From Chara braunii (taxonomy: Eukaryota > Streptophyta > Charophyceae > Charales > Characeae): a DNA stretch of 32,019 nucleotides. Made by a program: the position numbers and the translations under genes. Where the stretch lies: contig BFEA01000416.1 of NCBI GenBank assembly GCA_003427395.1, forward strand, positions 820,551 through 852,569, written 5' to 3'. The notes below the pieces were generated by a model. That model did not search any database, was not told where the DNA came from, and worked only from the letters and a program-made list of their open reading frames with translations. This document shows positions 1 to 8,814 of this stretch, in pieces (positions within the stretch are counted from its first letter, which is position 1; every line of letters begins with the position of its first letter).

Positions 1-14
1 TGAGATCCCGTCTT

Positions 15-36
15 AGATCTGGTCCTGACCAGATCT
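15..36. repeat. Perfect 10-bp inverted repeat with 2-nt spacer
   Basis: The arms agatctggtc (15-24) and gaccagatct (27-36) are exact reverse complements separated by ct. The AGATCT hexamer occurs again at about 37-60, so this is a small cluster of palindromic hexamers. No function can be assigned, and it is not followed by a T-run that would suggest a terminator. Confidence 0.6.
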
Positions 37-60
37 CAGATCTGTTCTTACGCAGATCTG

Positions 61-1192
61 AATAACTTAACAGTTTAAATTTTCAATTTTCATATGAATA
101 TGAATTAGAAAGTCTAACTCTAAATGCGAGGATTGAGCCCTCATGGGCCCCTAACAGACATGCAAGTGTTCTAGGATGTGTGGCCCCACCAAGCATTGCG
201 CCTGCCCTAAGTGAAGGTGGGCCTGAATATCCACAAGAGGCCTGTATTCGACAATTTGGCGTACGTGGGTATCAGACAGTTGCAGCACGCCAGTTGATTA
301 CAAAGCAACGTGAGCCATTGCTGGCGCTCTACTCAGAAGCAACAGCTGTGCTGCACAGTTGAGCCCAGGGCCTGGTCGGTTGCGCCCTGGGCACACACAC
401 AGTGGGAGGACGACACATCACGCAGTGGCCGCGGACGAATGAGAAAGCATCATTGTAGTCAGACAACCTCCGCGAGCCAATGAGCAATCGGCCAACACGT
501 GGAGCCTGGAAGGCCACCTGTCTGTGCCCAACCAAAAAGGGCCCAGGCCCTTAACTGTAGAGGTTGGCCTGGGCGCAGACACTAGGGCCCGGCTGGAAGC
601 TACTGAAAACTTCCCCAGCCAGGCCCACGCAGACACACACGGGGCTGCACTTTCCATAAATGAAAGAGGCCAGCTCAGGCAGGGGCATTCGGGCCTAGGC
701 CGGCCAATGCGGACACACTGCTGCGTTGCTGCACAAGTGTCTGCATGGGTGCTGCTGGTCGGGCTAAAGCATGGGCGCAATGGTGAGAGGGGTGCTGCTG
801 AGGCAGCGGGCGCACATCAGCCATAGCCGGGCAGCTGGGGCGCAGGGCAGGTGATGAAGATGGTGGTCTTTGGGTAGGAGGCGCATGAAAAGGGGATCCA
901 AGGGGTGATGAGGGGAGGAGAGAGATCATACCTGGTGTAAGCTGGTGGTCGACATTGGTGTTGACGTCACGTACTTTGGTCTTCAACTTCAAAGTGATCC
1001 AGTTGCAAGAACGTAGATAGGCTAGATAGGCTGAGTAGGATAGGGTGGGCGCACGCCAGACAGAAAGTGTGACATTGGATACAAAGTTGGTGTGACCAGA
1101 GAGTGGCGACATTGACACCTGAGTTCATTGTATTGCTCTTGTTTGGACGGTATCTTGGTGCATTGCCCACTCTGCTTGGTTCATCACTGTCT
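61..1192. other. No recognisable gene; GC-rich from about 360 to 850
   Basis: I see no coding region I can support here. From about 360 to 760 the sequence is GC-rich and reuses degenerate words such as cacgcagacacacac, gggcgcagacac and atgcggacacac beside GGCC-rich blocks, which suggests an eroded minisatellite. The short open frames on both strands overlap each other, use non-ATG starts or are compositionally biased, and none resembles a known family. Confidence 0.4.
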
Positions 1193-1377
1193 GAGCTACT
1201 TCGTTTTTTCTTTTTTTTTCTTTTTTTCTTTTTTGGGAACAAGGCTCCAAATCGTGGGGAGCAGCACGTGCTGGGAACCGGGCCGAGCCTCCCATATGGA
1301 AATTTACATCGGATTTGAAAGTTTGAGATACCGGGGCCATTACCCGGCGTTGGCTAAGAAAAATTGGAGCTACTTTG
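1193..1377 (-). mobile_element. Short 5'-truncated LINE-tail insertion with target-site duplication
   Basis: An insert of about 163 bp (1204-1366) has an interrupted T-run at its left edge (1204-1234), i.e. an A-rich tail on the minus strand. It is flanked by GAGCTACTTCG (1193-1203) and GAGCTACTTTG (1367-1377), an 11-bp duplication with one mismatch. Next to the tail, the minus strand reads ggctcggcccggttcccagc, then cacgtgctgctcccc, a diverged version of the tail carried by LINEs A, B and C elsewhere in the window. The hairpin that follows in those copies is missing here. The target region shares the word tctgagctacttcgt with 4768-4783. Confidence 0.6.
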
Positions 1378-1411
1378 GAAATTACTACGACAAACTTCAG
1401 AATTGGGCAAA

Positions 1412-1792
1412 ATTCAGAAAACGACTCAGAAGCCCCCCATCAATCCTCTTTACCTCACTCCGGCAAGACTTACTGCACTAGTAGGACGCTTGATATCCCA
1501 CCATCTCCATTGCTGCTGTACCCTATTCCCATCCTACCAGCTAGCCCCTGCACTAGGAGGACGCTTGATATCGCACCATCCACTTCTCCCACTCACCTCT
1601 TTTTTTCACCATTCAGAAAAAGACTCAGACCCCCCCAATCCATCCCCTGCACCCCACTCCGGCAAGACTTACTGCAGCAGAGCCACCATCTCCGCTGCTG
1701 CTGTACCCTATTCCCGTCCTACCAGCTAGCCCCCTTACTAGTAGGACACGTAATATCCCACTTTCTCCTTCTCCCACTCACCTCGGTCTCTT
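1412..1792. repeat. Tandem duplication, two units of about 180-200 bp
   Basis: Unit 1 (1412-1610) and unit 2 (1611-1792) both start with attcagaaaa and share, in order, cactccggcaagacttactg, a CCACCATCTCC block, gctgctgtaccctattccc, cctaccagctagccc and a CTTCTCCCACTCACCTC block. Unit 1 also carries an internal near-duplicate of gaggacgcttgatatc. The ORFs crossing it shift frame between units, so it is treated as non-coding repeat DNA. A third, more diverged copy lies at 2655-2880. Confidence 0.75.
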
Positions 1793-1932
1793 GAGAAAAC
1801 GTCTGAGCAATACGAAAAACATGGAAATAGGCCGCGTAGGTCCTACAAATGCTCAAAAACCCTTGAAATCCCTAACAAACCCTTCCAAAGCATTCCAACA
1901 CTGTCCTACTTTCTGTCGAGCTCTTCCAGGTC

Positions 1933-2218
1933 TCACATGCTGGGTTACAGGGCAACACAACTCACCCCAGTTCCGACCAGCGTCGTCCCAGCAGCAACCC
2001 TTGGTTGTTCCGTGGAATGCCCACCCCAAAGCATCCCCAGATCTCTCTACCAGGCCTCACGCTCCTGCATCAGCAGGTCACAGGGCAACACCCCAGCACC
2101 GGCCAGCGTCATTCTGGCATCGAACAACCGTAGGTCACTGAGTATAACAGCATCGAAGCCACCTAAGAAGAGTTGCTAGGAATCCCCAGAGTCCAAAAAC
2201 ATTCTTAAGACCACCAAT
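1933..2218 (+). repeat. Dispersed repeat, copy 1 (matches 20471-20728)
   Basis: Positions 1962-2218 align with 20471-20728. Shared blocks include aacccttggtt, tctaccaagcctcacgctcc in near-identical form, cagggcaac, ttctggcatcgaa and aagaccaccaa at the far end. By eye, identity is roughly three quarters or more. The left part also contains an internal duplication: acagggcaacac occurs at 1947 and again at 2080, each followed by a block like ccggccagcgtcatt. Mobility type is unknown, and no terminal repeats or tails were identified. Confidence 0.65.
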
Positions 2219-2337
2219 CAACCATCTGCGTATGGTCAACCCTGAGATCTCTTTTTTTGAGATTTTTTTTTTTTCAAAAGAAGAAAACAAGCAATCTCAT
2301 AATGGTTAAAAGCAGACTTCAACTATTCGTCTTTCTT

Positions 2338-2607
2338 CGACGAGCCGACCTCCTCCACCGCATAGTTCGAAGAAGAAGAAAAGAAGTAGTCTGCCAAAAA
2401 AAACTTTTGAATGAATTTTTACGAGCCAACGACAATCAAGGGAACCAGCCTCCCTCTTCCCTTCAACCCCCTACTCTACTTCATCCCTCGACGAGCCGAT
2501 CTCCTCCACCACATAGTTCGCGGGATGAAAACAGCAGCCACAACCACACACCTTCCTCAACACATTCCTCCTCTCACGACGAGCCGACCTCCTCCACCCA
2601 TAGTTCG
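2338..2607 (+). repeat. Three copies of a 31-32-bp word
   Basis: A word beginning cgacgagccgacctcctcca and ending catagttcg occurs at 2338-2369, 2489-2520 and 2577-2607, with one or two differences between copies. The copies are about 150 and 90 bp apart, with unrelated AC-rich sequence between. They do not share a reading frame that would suggest a repeat protein, and the uneven spacing and lack of a longer array argue against CRISPR. Confidence 0.75.
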
Positions 2608-2654
2608 CAAGAGGAGAAATGGCAGAAATCAGGTGAACGCCCTTACCCTAATAA

Positions 2655-2880
2655 GTGCGGCACTCACCCCACTAACCTCTTACCTCTCTCCGGCAAGACT
2701 TAAAACAACTGAGCCACCATCCCAGTCGTGGCTATGCCCTAATCCAATCCCACTGGCTAGCCCTCCTCCCCAACAAGACGCAATCTCACCAACCATAAAC
2801 CATACCCCCCAACCCCGGTAGCATGCCTCCTCGAAACGTCTGGCTCATAAAACGTAGACAAGCAACTCAAAAATAAAAAA
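2655..2880 (+). repeat. Diverged third copy of the 1412-1792 repeat unit
   Basis: ctctccggcaagactta, gagccaccatccc, tggctatgccctaatccaat and ctggctagccc follow in the same order as in the tandem units at 1412-1792. The right end (tcgaaacgtctggctcataa) matches the sequence just after those units (gagaaaacgtctgagcaata). This makes it a dispersed repeat family in which one locus has been tandemly duplicated. Confidence 0.6.
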
Positions 2881-4669
2881 GTTATAAAAACCAAGTAGTC
2901 ATATAAGGCATATTAATCCCACAAGAAGAGAGGACGGAAGGGAACTTCTTCTCTCCCCATTGAAATTCTTGCGCCTATTCCCGTCTCTGTTGGAGGTAAA
3001 GACTCACAAGAAACCAAGCGGCTTACTCCCCCCCCCCAAAAAAACGACCTCCTTCCCTTTCACTGTCTCTACTGGAAGGTGCCCCCTCACTTCCAGTCCC
3101 AGTTCAGAGCAGCCCCCTAAATCCCTCCTGCTCCCTCAACAACATACAATACCTCCTAGAGTATGCCCCCGCAGAGCCGAAGATCACCCTTCCCTCATGT
3201 CCCACCCCCGCCAAGTGAAACACCTTGCAACCTCTCACCTTGCTGAAGTCAGCATCGACCCTTTGTCCTCTCTCCCAGCCACCTTAGCTGATCCAACCCA
3301 AATCAGCCTGACACAAAAAAGAACAAACCAACAAACCACCCCTACCCTCTCGAGGATCACACCTCCCACCTTGCATAACCCTCGCAGGGTGGGGCTCAAC
3401 CCTGAAGGAGCAAGTTCAATCAACACCTATGAGCCCAAATCCTACGGTGTTGCAACCTGAGACTCAATTATGACCTACTTTTGAAAATCCCTTAAATAGA
3501 TAAACTCTAATATCGAATCAGATATCAAATTCAAGGTATAAGAGCACAAACTTGTGCTTACTAATATAGGGGAACACAACGGATTAAGAATTGGATCAGT
3601 TTTGAAAACCGTGAGACATCAATCCCACTTTGAGAAACCTTTTTATAAATCAAACCTGGTAATCTTTTATTGGAATCAGAGCAAAGCTCTGATTTATTAA
3701 TTTCAAATTAAGAATCTTATTCAGAAAAAAATTCCCAAATTTTTATTTGGGAAAATCAGCATAACAACCACAAACAGAATCAACACCGAGTATACTACCG
3801 AGGAGAAATTCTGAAAATAAGTCCTGAAAACCTAAGAACGAAGTTTGGAACTAGTTTGAACCACGATTAGGAATTAGGATCTTGATATTAGGATCAAATT
3901 TATGAAAATCAGTATGAAGAAGTTCAAACAAGGAATTCGAAGAAAACAAAATTTGGAATATCAATCGCGACGAATTTGATCGCAACAACAGTACGGGATC
4001 AATCAAGAGTATACACCATTCATAGGCCTAGTGAATAAGATCGCCTACAAAATTTCAGGACAGACTTAGAAAGACTTCCAACCAGGCAACCCCTCATTGT
4101 GCCCTAATGACACCAACATGATACCCCATCCAGGACACCCCTTTCCCCTCAAAACCTCCCCTCCCCTTTCATCGACTCTCCTTCTTCGGATCCTCGCAAC
4201 ACGACCTCATGCTGGCTAAACTTCACCATGTCTATGAAAGGTCGAACGATGAAGATCCTCGGACCGCAGCATAACTCACCTTCTCCAGTGGATCATGTCG
4301 CGTTGTGAGACTAAACTATTAAGCCCGCCAATAGTCGCTCACAGGTAGTCTCGAGAGTATTAGGGACACGCAAACTATGCCACCTGTCGCATAGCACGTA
4401 GATACGTCAACCCAATCTGAGGGAATCACCTAAGTCAGATCCACCCCAATTCGCCGCATGGGCCCTTGAAATGCTTTCCACAAAAACTGAGTTGAACAGC
4501 CAACTTCAAAGATTACACGGAGAAGAGAAGATGACCCCTGCGAACAACACAAGCACTCCAACCCCTCCCATAAAACGCCCACCACGTCTCATATTCATCA
4601 CCATCCACCTTAGCCTTGTCGCTTCTCCCACCGCCCTGCTCAATTCACTCCCGCCGCCTAGCTAGGCAC
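2881..4669. other. No recognisable gene; AT-rich in the middle
   Basis: One open frame (2960-3460, 166 codons, plus strand) runs through Pro/Ser/Thr-rich sequence and resembles no family I know. From about 3460 to 4080 the DNA is AT-rich and free of long frames. From 4080 to 4669 it is mixed sequence with no repeat of note. No promoter, RNA gene or tail-and-duplication pair was found. Confidence 0.4.
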
Positions 4670-5130
4670 CATGCAGATGCGTCGCTTCGAAGGGGGCATG
4701 TTTGGTCGGGTCGGGCACAGCGCCCCCGGTAGCGCTGCGCCTGCCGGTGTCCTAGCGGTATGGCTCTATCTGAGCTACTTCGTGATTTTGCAACTTGGAT
4801 TTCTGTCTATTGCTCTCGCTCATATTCCTTGCAATTTGGTATCGGAGCTGGTTCGAGATCGTCGTTACCGGGGCTGGCAACATTGTTACTTGGTGCGCTG
4901 ACGAAGCTTTTACGTAGTAAGGATACATTGGCGCTGGCATGATTTGCCACTCTCGGGTAGAGGGGAGGCTGGCAGGAAGGCTGCGGCGACAGCGTGGGAG
5001 CCATGGCGACAACAGATGTATGTGGGATGATGAGAACATGCTGACAGAGAGTTCTGGATGAGGTGACACTCCATAGCAACGTGTGTGGTACCGAGGCTAT
5101 GACCGATCATCAAAATGCACGTTGGCTCAA
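4670..5130 (+). other. Possible remnant of the 5' end of an LTR retrotransposon
   Basis: TGGTATCGGAGC at 4837-4848 differs by one base from TGGTATCAGAGC, the site complementary to the initiator-methionine tRNA that many plant LTR retrotransposons use as primer-binding site. It lies five bases after a CA dinucleotide (4831-4832, within ttgcaa), where a long terminal repeat would be expected to end. No matching second LTR, polypurine tract or pol gene is visible in the window, and the nearest gag-like sequence starts 3.1 kb downstream. The match may be chance. Confidence 0.25.
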
Positions 5131-6501
5131 TTGGTGAGAAATATGTGGTTGGGGGCAGCTATCTTCAGGTACGTTGTTCCCTACCTTGTCTTCCCATCTC
5201 TATCTCTTCTTACCGTGCAGAAGTGAGTTCAACTTGAGTGTCCTCTTCTGGTTCGGGAATCATGAGCGCTCTACCTTGAGAGTCGACATTCTTCTTGGTG
5301 GCACATCTGGCAGGGCAGCGCGGTGCCTCTGAAGGGCCCTGGTCGAAGCACGGGTCACCGTCACCATGCCAATCGATGGGAGTAGAGCACACATGCTTTG
5401 CTGCTTTGTCCTTTAAGTTCTTGCTGCACTATAGAGGGAACGTGGACTGACCAGTCCTATGCAAGACGTTTATCAGACCGTCTATAAATTATTTATGGCG
5501 GAATCTGATCTCTGGTTGTGACTGTCGTCCTATCTGCGACGTTAAATCTCCACCACATGGTTGGACCCGAATTCCAGGCTTTGTCTTATGGATGCGAGTT
5601 ATAACCTACATTGGAAACCATGGCTGGCAACCGAGAGCCAATGGGAATTCCTGCCCCAACACCATTTCACGGTGCATTACCGACCTACAAATTTTTTACT
5701 GACTCCTGATTCCTGAAAACCCACAACACCCACAACTCCCTGATAACATCCACAATCAGATTTCCATCCCCTTCCCCCTCCCCCTCCCTTCTCAAACCCG
5801 GAAACTATCCCCCCTTCCTCCCCCTTCCACTAAACCACCACCGTTTCTGCTTATTCCTCCTATTCCTCGCCCTCCCCCCACCCTTAACAAGCCGACCAGG
5901 GTGCTCTCCCCTCCACAATGGGACAAGCAGGACATGTGGAGTGATGGGGACCAGAACAATCATGAATAGTCAGTCAAGTGTCAGGTAACAGAGGGGCAGG
6001 GTTAAGGAATTGGAGGATCCACAGTATCTGAGGTTTAGGGTTTAGGGTCCAGGATTTGGGCTTTAAGTCCGGGGGGTCAATGGGTCTGAGGGACCCGTGG
6101 GCAATAATAAGTCTAGAAGAAATTGACGTGGGAGTAGATTTCATGATTTCAGGAAATACACACATGAGGGAAGGAAGGATTCATACTTTCAACCTTCAGA
6201 GGTCAAACGCACAACCGAACACAGACGCTTCACGATTTTGCTACATCTATAGCCTCAAACCACAAAGCACAATACACATACACACACGCATACTGACATT
6301 ATACCTACTTCATCCGATAGACCATAACTTACCACCCTTAAACCACAACAATCATGCATGCCTATGCCTATGACTATACCATACTTTACACAACGGACAA
6401 TAAGAACAGTCCACTACAGTTAACCGTACACTTACTCGACACTTATACAATATATCTACTCTGGGTTATTAGCAACACGGTCGAAACCCACGGTAGATCA
6501 A
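5131..6501. other. No recognisable gene
   Basis: The stretch contains a pyrimidine-rich segment at about 5755-5880 and two adjacent TTTAGGG heptamers (6034-6047), the plant telomere unit, but only two, so this is not a telomere array. Short frames such as plus-strand 6056-6373 have no recognisable motif. Confidence 0.4.
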
Positions 6502-7016
6502 TGCTCAGTCGGTACAAAGTAGATTAAACATAGACATACACATACTCATGGAATGTTTACTCTCCATAACTGCCATTTCGTCTTTTATTTTTTGAACGAA
6601 ATTGAAACCGAGTTTTTTTACCGAAAACTCGTCAAAATTTGTTGTTCCTGAGGGTCTGGCATTTGTAAAACGCTGCACCCCCTGGCTGTATAGGGACCTA
6701 GCTCGAGACTAGGGACATCCAGGCAGGACATGGACCTAGCTTGAGACCAGGGACATCCAGGCAGGACTGTCTGGATGTCCCTGGTCTCAAGCTAGGTCCA
6801 TGTGCAACCAGGGGGTCCAGTGTTTTACAAACGCCGGACCCTCAGGAACAACAAATTTTGATGAGTTTTCGGCCAAAAAACTCGGTTTCAATTTCGTTCA
6901 AAAAATAAAAGATGTCCATTTTGACGAAATGGTCGTTCCATCAGATGTGTTGCTCAGCCGGTACAAAGTAGGTCAGACATACACATACCCATGGAATGCT
7001 TACTCTTCATCACATG
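6502..7016. repeat. Direct repeats flanking the foldback element
   Basis: tgctcagtcggtacaaagta opens a block of about 70 bp at 6502-6572. A near-copy begins tgctcagccggtacaaagta and occupies about 6951-7016. Both continue with agacatacacata, catggaatg and tttactct-like words, with a short indel between them. The left copy abuts the foldback element at 6573. The right copy starts 18 bp after its end and leads straight into a LINE tail. At this length they are too long for a normal target-site duplication, so they more likely come from a duplicated older element. Confidence 0.7.
6573..6932. mobile_element. Foldback (long terminal inverted repeat) element, about 360 bp
   Basis: The ends ccatttcgtc (6573-6582) and gacgaaatgg (6923-6932) are reverse complements, and nearly the whole element folds back on itself. 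Paired blocks include attttttgaacgaaattgaa against ttcaatttcgttcaaaaaat, ctcgtcaaaatttgttgttc against its complement near 6847-6866, and a perfect 33-bp inner stem (6728-6760 with 6771-6803) around a 10-nt loop. The left arm carries an extra partial copy of the gacctagct...gggacatccaggcagga block, so the arms differ in length. No transposase gene is present, so it would be non-autonomous (MITE or foldback type). Confidence 0.8.
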
Positions 7017-7163
7017 TATTGGGACGCCGGACCCGATTTCCAGCTGGTGAAGCTCCCCAATAATAGATGGAGCCCCTCGAAAGTGCTAGTGGTGTCTGTT
7101 TTATCAGCACCCCTAGTACTAAAACGGGTTGTTTTTAAAAAAAAAAAATAAAAAAAAATAAAC
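7011..7163 (+). mobile_element. Plus-strand LINE tail with hairpin and A-rich end
   Basis: The order of blocks matches the 3' ends of LINEs A, B and C: atgtattgggacg, ggacccgatttccagc, gctcccca, aatagatggagccc. Then comes a hairpin with arms gtgctagtggtg (7083-7094) and cacccctagtac (7108-7119), and an A-rich tract at 7137-7162. The hairpin has mismatches, so this copy has decayed. Only the tail is present, as expected for a heavily 5'-truncated insertion. I did not find a convincing target-site duplication. Confidence 0.65.
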
Positions 7164-7499
7164 CTAAGGACCTTAGGGGCTGTCCTTAAACTGCCTCTTG
7201 ATCAGCCAGATCATGGGATGGAAGGCTTGTTGCACGCGAGGATAAACAAAGGGCAGAACTAGTCATAAGCGGGTTCCTCGGCACGGGTGGGCCGTTGTGT
7301 ACACGATAGACACTGCTGCTTGATGATGCGATACAAGATCGTTGGATACAGGAGAGGAAGGTTCCACTTGGTGCTCGCACATTAACACAATTATTTCCAT
7401 TTCTGCATACATCTGTGCAGTTCTTTTTTTTTTTTTTTTGATTAGTTACATGGACAAACTGCAAACACCTGACAAACAACATTAAATTAGAACTGTAAT
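7164..7499. other. No recognisable gene; contains a T-run
   Basis: Mixed sequence with a run of 17 T at about 7423-7440. The minus-strand open frame that spans this stretch and the next is made largely of Phe/Lys runs from homopolymers and is not credible as a gene. Confidence 0.4.
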
Positions 7500-7509
7500 A
7501 GTCTACCAT

Positions 7510-7547
<38 letters not shown>

Positions 7548-7647
7548 TTCGAAAAGAAGACCTCAAAAGCAGATGGAAAGACGGTTGGCCATCATACAGG
7601 TACCATAGTAAAAAAAAAAAAAAAAAAAAAAAAAAGTCTACCATAGT
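7500..7647 (+). mobile_element. Poly(A)-bounded insertion with 13-bp target-site duplication
   Basis: AGTCTACCATAGT stands at 7500-7512 and again at 7635-7647. Between the copies lie 31 A (7513-7543), about 58 bp of unique sequence that itself ends in taccatagt, and 26 A (7610-7635). A plus-strand poly(A) tail followed by a repeated target site is the signature of target-primed reverse transcription. Poly(A) at both ends and the third partial copy of the target word suggest two events at one site, or a tandem or slippage product. Confidence 0.6.
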
Positions 7648-7944
7648 CAGTTCTGTCTGGCGCTGCTGGCTGAGAATTAATCGAAGTAGGAATAAATCAT
7701 CTGTTCAGTTTGTGTAAATGTCGTGGACACCACTTGATCTCAGTAGCCTAGGTGACTTACCGTATATTTATTTTATTTATAATTATTTTAAATTGGTCAG
7801 ACACATGGTGTGGTAGGCCCCAGCCAGGGCGCTAGTGCAGATCGTGATCTGCCTAACTGATGAGTGGACCAGGTAGTGGGGAGGATAGATCTGAAGGTAC
7901 AAGGGGACACGTCAACATCACTTAGGATACCCATCGTGCATCAA
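7648..7944. other. No recognisable gene upstream of the gag remnant
   Basis: AT-rich sequence around 7760-7790, then mixed sequence. The frame used by the gag remnant has a TAG near 7920 and cannot be followed convincingly further upstream. No LTR boundary is visible. Confidence 0.35.
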
Positions 7945-8814
7945 GCCTTACCATCCGGGAGGAAAGAGCTATAGGACGAGAGGCTGAGGCAAAACGTTTG
8001 CAAAGGGCTAGGGACACAGCATCAACAGTGGAGCAAGCAGTAGCGGCAGCAGCAGCAGCAGCTACTATTGAAGCGACGGCAACCTCTGCTGCTATGTCTC
8101 AAGGTCAGCAGACATTCGGAATGTCGACCAGTTCGCAGGCTACGTCCAGCGGGATGGGACCGGGCACTTCTTCCAATCAGATGGCAGGCTCGCAGTTCAG
8201 CCAACCACCTTCATGCACTAGAGAGGCGATAAGACTCGAGCAAGTGGAGTTGATCCGCCTACGGTTAGAGAAGGAACTTAAGGAAGCTAGCGAAAGAGAA
8301 GAAGCAATTGGAAATGGAAAAGAATGATTGGAGCACAAAGTGGCAGATAAAGTTGCATTAGAAAGGTTAGATGACTCGACGCTTGATGACACAACCAAGA
8401 TCCTCAAGGTGGGTATGTTTTCCATGTATGCTTACATGGAAAGCAAACTATATGATATCCTGGATACCCTTGACCAGATACTGCATGCTTTGCCTGGGAA
8501 GGGAAGAGCAGTCCCTTCCGCATTAGGCGGATCTAGTATACTGTCGTCGGCAGCTTATCAATCGTCGCCTCCTTTACCGGCGATAACAGGCCCATTTGTA
8601 CCCCAATTTGGCATTCCATCAAGTGGCACGTCCGCAGCAAACGCACAAGTTGTAGCTTCTTCATCCTCAGGTCCAACTGCCGCTATGGGGAAATCGGTCC
8701 CATAGATGGGACCACAACAACCTTAGTACCCCAAGACTCCACTGAAGCCACTCTCTACCTTCTCAGGAGATAAGAAGGATGAGGCACTCGACACTTGGTT
8801 GAGGACGGTTCTCG
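7945..8814 (+). pseudogene. gag: gag-like remnant of an LTR retrotransposon
   Basis: This is one reading frame broken by in-frame stops at 8325, 8703 and 8724. Its N-terminal part is rich in Ala, Gln, Ser and Gly, with an alanine run from a GCA repeat at about 8045-8065. It is followed by a charged segment likely to form a coiled coil (REAIRLEQVELIRLRLEKEL), then a Ser/Pro-rich linker. The last recognisable piece is YPKTPLKPLSTFSGDKKDEA and LDTWLRTV, which matches the start of the capsid-like domain in green-lineage gag proteins as I recall them. Gag would form the particle around the RNA. The frame then changes without interruption into LINE RT sequence near 8815, so the rest of the capsid domain, protease and pol are missing. 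No ATG start was identified. Family assignment is from memory of motifs. Confidence 0.6.

Noticed and set aside
180-362. 60-codon plus-strand frame near the left edge
   Set aside because: Starts at GTG, is short and has no motif; not supportable in eukaryotic DNA.
2338-2607. CRISPR-like array
   Set aside because: Three repeats with unequal spacing of about 150 and 90 bp, no cas genes, and a eukaryotic context.
2960-3460. 166-codon plus-strand frame, Pro/Ser/Thr-rich
   Set aside because: No recognisable domain, biased composition, and no sign of splice sites or conservation within the window; kept only as a note in the gap entry.
4846-4862. tRNA-like B box (ggttcgagatc)
   Set aside because: No matching A box at the right distance and no cloverleaf can be drawn.
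4752-5113. Several overlapping 60-105-codon frames on both strands
   Set aside because: They overlap in multiple frames with no recognisable domain; no reason to prefer one.
6034-6047. Telomere-type repeats TTTAGGG
   Set aside because: Only two adjacent copies, which is expected by chance or as a tiny interstitial trace.
7186-7644. 152-codon minus-strand frame
   Set aside because: Made largely of Phe and Lys runs encoded by poly(A) and poly(T) tracts, with no motif between them.
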